DNA of 6,458 nucleotides from an uncultured Collinsella sp. GTDB taxonomy: Bacteria > Actinomycetota > Coriobacteriia > Coriobacteriales > Coriobacteriaceae. The notes under the pieces were generated by a model. It worked only from the letters and a program-made list of their open reading frames with translations, ran no database searches and had not been told where the DNA came from. Below, piece by piece: positions 1-5,835 of the stretch. The stretch is taken from the NCBI GenBank assembly GCA_905197585.1, contig CAJJZO010000106.1, positions 1 through 6,458 of the forward strand, given 5' to 3'. The translations under genes and the position numbers were made by a program. Each line of letters starts with the position of its first letter. Positions within the stretch are counted from its first letter, which is position 1.

Positions 1-1711
1 CCTCGGCGTCGACCCTGCGCACTTGGCTTGGCAGGCGCGCGCCAGTTGCCTGAGCCTTGAGTGCAGGGATGAGCGTCTCGAGCACCAGGGTTGTCTTGCC
101 CGAACCCGAAACGCCCGTCACCGTGACAAGGCGACCGCGCGGTATATCGACTTCGAGCGGTTTGACGGTATGGATGACATCGGTCGCCATGCGGATATGG
201 CCTTGATCGAACATTTCGTCGTCAGCCACCCGCGGGCGCAAACGCTTGGGGTCTGCGCGCAAAAACGGTGCGATGCGGCTGCCCTGCGATTGTTCGACCT
301 CGTCAACCGTACCAGCGGCGATCACATTGCCGCCGCCTGCTCCGGCAACGGGGCCCATCTCAACCAGATAATCAGCCTCCGCCAACACGCGCGTATCGTG
401 GTCGACAACAACCACGGTGTTGCCGTCGCCCACTAGGTCGCGCATCACACCCACCAAGCCGTCGACATTGGCAGGGTGCAAGCCGATCGAAGGCTCGTCC
501 AGTACATAGAGCACGCCCGTCGATCGGTTACGCACCACACGGGCGAGCTGCACGCGCTGACGCTCACCCGTGGAGAGCGTGGCACCGGCGCGATCGAGCG
601 AAAGGTAATCGAGACCCAGGTCGACCAGACGACGAGCCGTGCCCAAAAACGAATCGCAGATATCCGCTGCCATGGGCCGCATCTCGGGCGGCAAGGATGC
701 GGGCACCCCGCGCACCCACTCAATCGCATCACCAAGCGTCATGGCCGCCGCCTGTGACAGATTGATACCGCGCACCTGGGGCTGGCGCGCAGCCTCGGAG
801 AGACGCGTGCCGCCGCAATCGCGGCATGCTCCCTCGCGCAAAAAGCGCGCAACGCGTTTTAAGCCCTTATCGTCCTTGACCTTGGCGAGCGCATTCTCGA
901 CGGTATAGACGGCGTTGTAATAGGTGAAGTCGAGCGGCGTGGCACCCTCGCCGTTTTTGGGAACGTAAAGAATGTGCTTCTTAACCGCCGGGCCGTGGAA
1001 CACGATGTCGCGCTCTTGAGGCGTGAGCTGGTTAAACGGCACGTCGGTACGCACGCCCATCTCGCCGGCCACTTGCTTCATCAGATCCCACATGAGCGTG
1101 CCCCAGGGAAGCACCGCGCCTTCGTTGATGGTCTTTGACTCGTCGGGCACCAGGCTCGCCTCGTCCACCTCGCGCATGACACCGGTGCCGCCGCAGGTAG
1201 GGCACGCACCACCGCTATTGAAAGCCAAATCCTCGGCACTCGGCGCGTAGAACTCGCGGCCGCACGTCGGACACGTGAGCGACAGGCCTGCGGCCACGTT
1301 AAGGCTCGGCTCCAAACGCGCCCCGCAATGCGGGCATACGTGATGGGCGCAACGGCTAAAGAGCAGACGCAGGCTATTGTTGAGCTCGGTCATGGTGCCA
1401 AAGGTAGAACGCACGCCCGGCACGCTGGGGCGCTGATGCAATGCGAGCGCCGCCGGCACGTGCAGCACCTCGTCCACCTGGGCATGTTCGGCCTGCGTTA
1501 GACGACGGCGGGTATAGGTGCTTAGCGCCTCCAGGTAGCGACGCGAGCCCTCGGCATAAAGAACCCCCAGCGCCAGCGAACTCTTGCCCGAACCCGACAC
1601 GCCGGCAATACCCACGAGCTTTCCCAGCGGAATATCGATATCGATGTCCTTGAGGTTATGTACACGCGCGCCACGCACCTCGATAGCCCGCGGGCTCATC
1701 TTCTGTTCCAT
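1..1711 (-). CDS. UvrA2/DrrC-like ABC-type excinuclease subunit A (class II, no UvrB-binding domain), 3' end beyond window
   Basis: 570 residues are visible with no stop; the C-terminus lies past the left edge. Order: Walker A GVSGSGKSS (37-45), EGSRRYLEALS (54-64), zinc module CPHC (126-129) and CPTC (147-150), FNSGGACPTCGGTG (164-177), CRDCGGTRL (296-304), ABC signature LSTGERQR (379-386), Walker B VLDEPSIGLHP (403-413), switch His438, second Walker A GVSGSGKTT (533-541). In housekeeping UvrA about 100 residues of UvrB-binding domain separate the first CPxCG from the next zinc-module Cys pair; here only about 17 residues do. That is the hallmark of UvrA2/DrrC proteins (Deinococcus UvrA2, Streptomyces DrrC), linked to tolerance of DNA-binding drugs rather than core repair. 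The LSTGE signature replaces LSGGE, as I recall for this subfamily. ATG at 1711 is chosen, with AGGG about 11 bases upstream; an in-frame GTG at 1723 is possible. It lies 13 bases after the ATPase stop, so is probably cotranscribed. Substrate unknown. Confidence 0.93.
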   Translation of the reverse strand, partial: MEQKMSPRAIEVRGARVHNLKDIDIDIPLGKLVGIAGVSGSGKSSLALGVLYAEGSRRYLEALSTYTRRRLTQAEHAQVDEVLHVPAALALHQRPSVPGVRSTFGTMTELNNSLRLLFSRCAHHVCPHCGARLEPSLNVAAGLSLTCPTCGREFYAPSAEDLAFNSGGACPTCGGTGVMREVDEASLVPDESKTINEGAVLPWGTLMWDLMKQVAGEMGVRTDVPFNQLTPQERDIVFHGPAVKKHILYVPKNGEGATPLDFTYYNAVYTVENALAKVKDDKGLKRVARFLREGACRDCGGTRLSEAARQPQVRGINLSQAAAMTLGDAIEWVRGVPASLPPEMRPMAADICDSFLGTARRLVDLGLDYLSLDRAGATLSTGERQRVQLARVVRNRSTGVLYVLDEPSIGLHPANVDGLVGVMRDLVGDGNTVVVVDHDTRVLAEADYLVEMGPVAGAGGGNVIAAGTVDEVEQSQGSRIAPFLRADPKRLRPRVADDEMFDQGHIRMATDVIHTVKPLEVDIPRGRLVTVTGVSGSGKTTLVLETLIPALKAQATGARLPSQVRRVDAE

Positions 1712-1724
1712 CACCTTTATCACC

Positions 1725-2843
1725 CTACTCATGCCATAAAATGCGATCTCGAATGTACGCGCCCAGCATGGGCACGGTAAACCGGACGAGGCCGTATCCG
1801 GCAGCCTCGATGACTCGCTCGCGAATCAAGCTTGCGCGATATTTACTCGCCCAGCTCTGGGTGCGATCGCAACGCTCAATGATATCCGCCATGCGCGTCG
1901 GCTTACCCTCGTCAGCAGCCATGGCCTCGATAAAGAGGCGTTGCGGACTGCGCAACCCGTAATACAGGGGCGCGTCGACCGCTTCATAGAACTCGGAGAC
2001 GGCATCGGCGTAGCCAGCCTCGACATCGCACACTTCAATGACCTGCGAGTCACGCCGAACGGCAGACCGCCACATGTAATATCCCACCAGCTGAACCATA
2101 TAGGGATGCCCCATGCTCTTGTGTGCCGCAAGGTCCGCCGTCCCCGCGTCAACGTAAAGACCAGCGTTTTTGACCGTCTGGATATATGAATCGCGCACCT
2201 CGGGCAAAGAAATCGCCCCCAGCGTACGCTGCGGGGCACGCCGCAAAAACGTCACGCTCGGCTCTTCGAGCAGATCGTCAACCATACTGGGTAAGCCGGC
2301 AAACACCAGCGCAAGACCACGCTGGTCGCTATCGGGCAAGCCCGTGGCATCCTGGTCTCCGAGCACCTGCTGATAGAGAACGGCAAGAGCCGCCAGTTCC
2401 TCGATAGACGCCGATTGTGCCTCGTCAATCGCAAACAGTATGCCCTTGCCTAGACCGAGCCTCTTGAGGCGCTCGTTGACCAGCCCTCGCAACGTCTCGC
2501 CCTTTGCTCGCGCCGCCTCGACCGACATCCGACCAAACGACGGACCGAACTCCATTGACGTCACAACGGGTTTATTCGAGCGAAGCGCATCGGCCAAGCG
2601 GTCGCATAAGCCAAGCGACGCGGAATCGGAGACAACCGCCCATCCGCGCTCGCTGGCTAGACGTTGCAGCTCCCGCAGGAGAACCGTCTTGCCGCAGCCG
2701 CGATTTCCCGTAATGAGCATGAGCCTGCCCGGCGCTCCAGCGCCGTTGTCGAGTCCTTCCTCAAAATCTTCGATGACCGACTCGCGGCCGATGAGTATCG
2801 GGGGCCGCTTGCCGGCAGTGGGCTTAAAGGGATTTGGATTCAT
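1725..2843 (-). CDS. AAA+ ATPase of the ORC1/CDC6-like (AAA_16) type with probable C-terminal winged helix
   Basis: 372-residue soluble protein of unknown cellular role. The N-terminus (NPFKPTAGKRPPILIGRE, 4-21) is the lead-in of AAA_16/archaeal-type ATPases. Walker A is GNRGCGKT (46-53); Walker B is ILFAIDEAQ (135-143), with DE for ATP hydrolysis; LVFAGLPS (179-186) sits where sensor 1 is expected, and LRRAPQRTLGAISLPEV (200-216) continues the fold as in ORC/CDC6-type ATPases. Residues about 295-368 (SPQRLFIEAMA...RASLIRERVIEAAGYGLVRFTVPMLGAYI) read like a winged helix-turn-helix, suggesting binding to nucleic acid or a protein partner. No membrane segment is seen. The start is well supported: GAGGAG lies six bases upstream of the ATG. 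The gene ends 13 bases before the UvrA-like gene, so they probably form an operon. Relatives are usually annotated only as ATP-binding protein. Family call is firm; function unknown. Confidence 0.88.
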   Translation of the reverse strand: MNPNPFKPTAGKRPPILIGRESVIEDFEEGLDNGAGAPGRLMLITGNRGCGKTVLLRELQRLASERGWAVVSDSASLGLCDRLADALRSNKPVVTSMEFGPSFGRMSVEAARAKGETLRGLVNERLKRLGLGKGILFAIDEAQSASIEELAALAVLYQQVLGDQDATGLPDSDQRGLALVFAGLPSMVDDLLEEPSVTFLRRAPQRTLGAISLPEVRDSYIQTVKNAGLYVDAGTADLAAHKSMGHPYMVQLVGYYMWRSAVRRDSQVIEVCDVEAGYADAVSEFYEAVDAPLYYGLRSPQRLFIEAMAADEGKPTRMADIIERCDRTQSWASKYRASLIRERVIEAAGYGLVRFTVPMLGAYIRDRILWHE

Positions 2844-2849
2844 GTCGGA

Positions 2850-2855
2850 CTCCTC
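2850..2855 (-). promoter_or_regulatory. Ribosome binding site of the AAA ATPase gene
   Basis: GAGGAG on the minus strand, six bases before the ATG at 2843. It is a near-perfect Shine-Dalgarno sequence and fixes this start. Confidence 0.8.
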
Positions 2856-2876
2856 GGATTGGCAAACCCTGGCAAT

Positions 2877-2910
2877 AGTTATACCAACTTGTACCGAGTT
2901 ATACCAACTT
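2877..2910 (-). promoter_or_regulatory. Tandem 14-base repeats forming the likely promoter/operator of the ATPase-UvrA-like operon
   Basis: AGTTATACCAACTT occurs twice on the plus strand (2877-2890 and 2897-2910), exactly 20 bases apart. On the minus strand each reads AAGTTGGTATAACT, which contains TGG-TATAAC, a good extended -10 (TGn followed by a TATAAT-like hexamer). TTGGTA of the upstream copy (2907-2902) and TATAAC of the downstream copy (2883-2878) also make a -35/-10 pair with an 18-base spacer. The predicted transcript would start near 2871, about 27 bases before the ATG. Each copy is also a small dyad (AGTT, five bases, AACT), so these may instead be, or double as, repressor half-sites. 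Promoter function is inference; the repeats are seen directly. Confidence 0.55.
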
Positions 2911-2914
2911 AATC

Positions 2915-2964
2915 TGACAAAGGGACTGACAATTTGTCACGCTGGCACCAAAACCAATTTGTCA
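2915..2964. repeat. TGACAA/TTGTCA palindromic site cluster upstream of the ATPase promoter
   Basis: TGACAATTTGTCA (2927-2939) is a perfect 13-base palindrome (six-base arms, one central base). A further TGACAA lies at 2915-2920 and a further TTGTCA at 2959-2964; CAATTTGTCA is shared by 2930-2939 and 2955-2964, 25 bases apart. The cluster lies some 55-95 bases upstream of the predicted ATPase transcription start, where an activator or repressor could bind. No regulator gene is visible in the window. Site function is inferred. Confidence 0.5.
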
Positions 2965-3006
2965 AGGGCTAGAGGACCAGAAAACCTACCATTTCTACCC
3001 CGTCCC

Positions 3007-5016
3007 CTAATGGCACATGTGGCCGAAAAACTCGGCATCTGCTGCTCGCCAGGGGCGGAAGGTGGCGGAATCGACCTTTACGTGGGCTGCGGTGGGTACG
3101 TCGTACCATTTGACCGTGTAGCCGGCGCCGTGAGAGCAAAAGACCGAGTCGGGCGTGTTGGGCAGATCGGCCTCGGGCTCATAGGCGGCCGCCTCGATGA
3201 CGCGCTCGGCATCATGGCAAGCCGCATAGCCGGCGAACTCCAGGTACAGATGCCCACGACCACTCGTGTAGGCGGCCACCTCCAGCGCGTAATCCTGCAC
3301 CTCAGATGCCGGCACGCGACCCACAAGCTTCGCCCGGTCCCCCGCCATCGTCGGCGGCTCGTACTCGGCACCCATGCGCGTGGCATCTGAAAGCGCCCGG
3401 CCCACGCACTCCCCCGGCACCTCGAGCTCAAAGAGATACCACGGCTCCCGCAGCACCGCCGCGCCCGCCTCACGCGCCTGCATCAAACCCTGGCGAATCG
3501 CGCGGTACGTGGCCTGGCGAAAGTCGCCGCCCTCGGTGTGTTTGGCATGCGCACGGCCACCTGTGAGCGTAATGCGTACATCGGTGATGGGCGAGCCGGT
3601 CAGTACGCCCAGGTGATCGCGCTCCATGGCGTTAGTAAGTGCCAGACGCTGCCAGTTAAGATCGAGCTCGTCGGTCGAGGTCACGGTGCCAAACTGCACG
3701 CCCGAACCCGCTGGCAACGGCTCCAGGCTCAGATGCACCTCGGCATAATGGCGCAGTGGCTCAAAGTGGCCCACGCCCTCGACCGGCTGCGAAATCGTCT
3801 CCTTATAGAGGATGCCGCCGGGCTCAAACTCGACCGCAAGGCCAAAACGATCGGCCAGCACGCGCTGCACGACCTCGAGCTGCACCGCTCCCATGAGCTG
3901 CAGATGTATTTGTTCAAGATGCGTGTTCCAGCTTACGCCGAGCATGGGATCTTCGTCCGCCAACTCAGTCAGCGCTTTGAACACCGCATGGACATCGTGT
4001 TCGCCCGGAAGCACCGTATAGGTGAGGACCGGAGCGATGACGGGCGCATCGCCCACGGGCTCCGCGCCCAGGGCATCCCCCGGGCGAACGTGCGCAAGAC
4101 CCGTCACGGCACAAATACCGCCAGCAGCAACTTCTTGGGCAAGCTCATACTTCTCGCCGTTATAGATGCGTACCTGATCGACCTTTTGCTCCCATGCCTC
4201 GGCACCGGAACGTCCGTCAATCATCTGCTTGGCATGCAGTGTGCCGCCGGTTACTTTAACCCATGCCAAGCGCTCGCCGCGATCCCCGCGGCTGACACGA
4301 TAGACGCGCGCGGCAAACTCCGGGAGCCACGCCTGTTCACGCATCAGCGCGCATATGCCATCCAGCAGCTCGTCCACGCCTTGGTCCTTGAGCGCCGAGC
4401 CGGCAAAGCAGGGAAAGAGCTTGCGCTCGGCAACCATGCGCGACAGCGTCGCGACGGAAAGCTCACCCGTCTCAAGAAACTCCTCGAGCGCAGCCTCGTC
4501 CAACGCAGCAGCGTCCTCCTGAACGGTGCCGCCCGCCAACAATTCGTTGGCATCCAGGCAGCCTTCGGAAAGACGCTGCCCAAGCTGTGCCAGCAAAACA
4601 TCGCAGCCGGGATTCTCCAAATCGATTTTGTTGATATAGACGAACGTCGGGATGTCATAGCGCGCAAGCAGGCGCCACAGGGTTTCGGTGTGCCCCTGCA
4701 CGCCGTCGTTGGCACCCACAACCAAAATCGCATAGTCGAGCGCGCGCAGCGTGCGCTCCGCCTCGGCAGAAAAATCGACATGCCCCGGCGCATCCACGAG
4801 CATGACGTGGGTATCGCCATGATCGAGTACGGCCTGCGACGAGAAGATCGTAATGCCGCGCTCGCGCTCGATCGCGTTAGTGTCCAGATGCGAATCGCCA
4901 TCGTCCACGCGGCCGCGCTTGCGGATGCGACCCGCGTTGAACAGCATGGCCTCGGCCAACGTGGTCTTGCCGGCATCGACATGCGCCAAGATTCCAACGA
5001 CCGCTTGCTTCGACAT
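3007..5016 (-). CDS. TetM-like/EF-G-like translational GTPase (ribosome-protection protein family paralogue)
   Basis: 669 residues from ATG at 5016, chosen over the upstream in-frame ATG at 5085 because GAGGAG sits four bases before it and MSKQAVVGILAHVDAGKTT matches the family start. GTPase motifs: G1 AHVDAGKTT (11-19), G2 RGIT (53-56), G3 DAPGH (75-79, family usually DTPGH), G4 NKID (129-132), G5 GSAL (206-209). Domain II follows (about 240-325), then domain III (330-395), tRNA-mimicking domain IV (400-520) and EF-G-like domain V (522-605). The C-terminal tail holds NTPDSVFCSHGAGYTVKW (620-637). Family members bind the ribosome at the EF-G site; Tet(M)/Tet(O) eject tetracycline there. The HTEGGDFRQATYRAIRQGL segment (493-511) and tail fit the chromosomal TetM-like translation-factor group better than true Tet(M), so resistance should not be assumed. 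It appears to be transcribed alone. Confidence 0.9.
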   Translation of the reverse strand: MSKQAVVGILAHVDAGKTTLAEAMLFNAGRIRKRGRVDDGDSHLDTNAIERERGITIFSSQAVLDHGDTHVMLVDAPGHVDFSAEAERTLRALDYAILVVGANDGVQGHTETLWRLLARYDIPTFVYINKIDLENPGCDVLLAQLGQRLSEGCLDANELLAGGTVQEDAAALDEAALEEFLETGELSVATLSRMVAERKLFPCFAGSALKDQGVDELLDGICALMREQAWLPEFAARVYRVSRGDRGERLAWVKVTGGTLHAKQMIDGRSGAEAWEQKVDQVRIYNGEKYELAQEVAAGGICAVTGLAHVRPGDALGAEPVGDAPVIAPVLTYTVLPGEHDVHAVFKALTELADEDPMLGVSWNTHLEQIHLQLMGAVQLEVVQRVLADRFGLAVEFEPGGILYKETISQPVEGVGHFEPLRHYAEVHLSLEPLPAGSGVQFGTVTSTDELDLNWQRLALTNAMERDHLGVLTGSPITDVRITLTGGRAHAKHTEGGDFRQATYRAIRQGLMQAREAGAAVLREPWYLFELEVPGECVGRALSDATRMGAEYEPPTMAGDRAKLVGRVPASEVQDYALEVAAYTSGRGHLYLEFAGYAACHDAERVIEAAAYEPEADLPNTPDSVFCSHGAGYTVKWYDVPTAAHVKVDSATFRPWRAADAEFFGHMCH

Positions 5017-5020
5017 GGCT

Positions 5021-5026
5021 CTCCTC
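5021..5026 (-). promoter_or_regulatory. Ribosome binding site of the TetM-like GTPase gene
   Basis: GAGGAG on the minus strand, four bases before the ATG at 5016. It decides this start against the longer open frame beginning at 5085, whose extra 23 residues (Cys- and Arg-rich) have no family match. Confidence 0.75.
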
Positions 5027-5035
5027 TTATTGCAA

Positions 5036-5058
5036 GCCCATCGCACGCGGCAACGGGC
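5036..5058 (-). promoter_or_regulatory. Leader hairpin in the predicted 5' UTR of the TetM-like gene
   Basis: On the minus strand GCCCGUUGC (5058-5050) can pair with GCGAUGGGC (5044-5036), giving nine base pairs (two G-U) around a five-base loop. It ends ten bases before the GAGGAG site and lies inside the predicted leader. No U-run follows, so it is not a classic terminator. It might affect translation or mRNA stability; function not shown. Confidence 0.35.
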
Positions 5059-5076
5059 GTTCACGCTCCACACTGG

Positions 5077-5105
5077 ATGATACAATTTACGGGCCGGCGG
5101 GCGAA
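5077..5105 (-). promoter_or_regulatory. Weak candidate promoter for the TetM-like gene
   Basis: On the minus strand a TATCAT -10 (5082-5077) lies in an AT-rich patch within GC-rich DNA. A poor -35, TTCGCC (5105-5100), is 17 bases upstream. Predicted start near 5070, giving a leader of about 54 bases that contains the hairpin at 5036-5058. The same TATCAT hexamer is seen upstream of the GNAT gene. Confidence 0.35.
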
Positions 5106-5250
5106 GCGGGCCCTATCCCCCGACCGAGCTCATCGCCCCGCGTTGCCGCGCGGCGATTTTCGTAGGTTCGCGCCTTGCGAAAGCCGGCTTGCAAATCAGC
5201 GCAGCGAACGAAAATGGCCCCGCCCGGGCCATTTTCGTTCGTGCGAATTG
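5105..5250. other. Gene-free, hairpin-rich spacer; possible dispersed extragenic repeat
   Basis: The 253 bases between the GNAT and TetM-like genes hold no convincing coding sequence. This part contains three copies of an eight-base motif: ATTTTCGT at 5156-5163 and 5231-5238, and its complement ACGAAAAT at 5208-5215. It also holds a small hairpin on AAGCCGGCTT (5181-5190, extended by TTGC at 5175-5178 and GCAA at 5191-5194) and the strong hairpin at 5205-5241. The composition resembles repeated intergenic elements I associate with Collinsella-type genomes, but copy number cannot be judged from one window. Confidence 0.3.
5205..5241. terminator. Perfect 16-bp hairpin, probable terminator after the GNAT gene
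   Basis: CGAACGAAAATGGCCC (5205-5220) and GGGCCATTTTCGTTCG (5226-5241) are exact reverse complements around a five-base loop. The stem has a GC core flanked by A/T runs inside the arms. Read on the minus strand, the GC core is followed by ATTTTCG, so a shorter hairpin plus a short U-tract could end the GNAT transcript, whose stop codon is about 30 bases upstream. By symmetry it could work both ways. There is no long unpaired U-run, so efficiency is uncertain. Confidence 0.6.
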
Positions 5251-5269
5251 TTGACACGCGCCCCTGCTT

Positions 5270-5758
5270 TTACGCCTCGCGCAGCCAATCGAACGCGACA
5301 CGCGCCGTGCCGTCGGACACATAGACGATACCGGCGCGCTCAAAGCCAGCCTTTAAGATGGCGCCCTGCATGGGCAGGTTGTCCTGATGCGTGTCGATGC
5401 GCAGGTGATCGGCACGCTCCTTGGCAAAGGCAAACATCGCAGCCGCGATACCGTGCACGGTGCCGTCGGATGCCACACGGTGCAGCACGGCGTACAGAGC
5501 GTCGCTACGCCATTGACCGTCCTCAATTGCGTCATAGCACTCGTCCGGACCCGGCAAAAAGGCAAACGTCGCCACCACGCGGCCGTCGACTTCGCACACA
5601 TAGCTGCCACCGGCGGCGATATCGGCAGCCAGCTGCTCCGCCGAGGGCGTACCCACCGGCCACTGCGTGGCATTACCGTGCGCGCGCATAAAGGCGCGGG
5701 CGGCGTCATAGATAGCCATGACGACGGGAATGTCGGTATCGAGGGTTTTTCTGATCAT
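5270..5758 (-). CDS. GNAT-family N-acetyltransferase
   Basis: 162 residues from ATG at 5758. Members transfer acetyl from acetyl-CoA to an amine; the acceptor is unknown here. Seen: N-terminal IRKTLDTDIPVVMAIYDAARAFMRAHGN (2-29); central strands SYVCEVDGRVVATFAF (52-67); LHRVASDGTVHGIAAAMFAFAKE (92-114), where the acetyl-CoA loop lacks the usual RxxGxG and reads GTVHGIAAAM; and motif B IDTHQDNLPMQGAILKAGFERAGIVYV (121-147). This pattern, with IDTH and NLPMQ, matches the intracellular single-domain GNATs common in Firmicutes and Actinobacteria. An in-frame GTG at 5761 is the alternative start; GAGG lies seven bases before the GTG and ten before the ATG, so the choice changes only one residue. 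It is divergent from the small zinc-ribbon-like gene and followed by the hairpin at 5205-5241. Probably monocistronic. Confidence 0.88.
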   Translation of the reverse strand: MIRKTLDTDIPVVMAIYDAARAFMRAHGNATQWPVGTPSAEQLAADIAAGGSYVCEVDGRVVATFAFLPGPDECYDAIEDGQWRSDALYAVLHRVASDGTVHGIAAAMFAFAKERADHLRIDTHQDNLPMQGAILKAGFERAGIVYVSDGTARVAFDWLREA

Positions 5759-5779
5759 CACGCGGCGACCTCACGTTTA

Positions 5780-5810
5780 TTGGTATCACTTTGATTGAGC
5801 AATGATACCA
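5780..5810. promoter_or_regulatory. Face-to-face extended -10 boxes / perfect inverted repeat between divergent genes
   Basis: TGGTATCA (5781-5788) and TGATACCA (5803-5810) are perfect inverted repeats with a 14-base spacer, their centres 22 bases apart (about two helical turns). Plus strand TGG-TATCAC (5781-5789) and minus strand TGG-TATCAT (5810-5802) each fit the extended -10 pattern TGnTATAAT. Predicted starts of both transcripts fall near 5795, so the two polymerase sites overlap. The same layout could be an operator for a dimeric regulator. The repeat is seen; its function is inferred. Confidence 0.5.
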
Positions 5811-5835
5811 GCGTTTGAAGAGGGGCGCGAAGCAG

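Noticed and set aside
23..436. A 137-codon plus-strand frame (and other plus frames below 1653)
   Set aside because: All are antisense to the UvrA-like gene, which is uninterrupted with every expected motif.
2877..2964. The repeats as a CRISPR array or phage attachment site
   Set aside because: Only two short repeats with a six-base gap, no spacer-like units, no integrase or cas gene; promoter/operator explains them better.
2440..3390. A 316-codon plus-strand frame across the ATPase, gap and TetM-like 3' end
   Set aside because: Antisense to two well-supported genes, with no family match and no ribosome binding site; it also covers the regulatory gap.
5017..5085. A 23-residue N-terminal extension of the TetM-like protein
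   Set aside because: The added residues have no family match and would include the hairpin, the predicted promoter's -10 and the strong GAGGAG site; the ATG at 5016 fits all evidence.
5113..5343. A 76-codon minus-strand frame in the GNAT-TetM spacer
   Set aside because: Its first part overlaps the GNAT gene in another frame and the rest reads through the hairpins; probably a by-product of the intergenic repeat-like sequence.
3538..5691. A 717-codon open frame on the plus strand, the longest in the window
   Set aside because: It lies antisense to the TetM-like GTPase and GNAT genes, shows no recognisable domain, is Arg/His/Ala-rich as expected from GC-rich antisense frames, and spans two real genes and their spacer.
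5815..5835. A TTG start seven codons upstream for the zinc-ribbon-like gene
   Set aside because: A rare start without a well-placed ribosome binding site; GAGGGG is correctly placed for the ATG at 5836.
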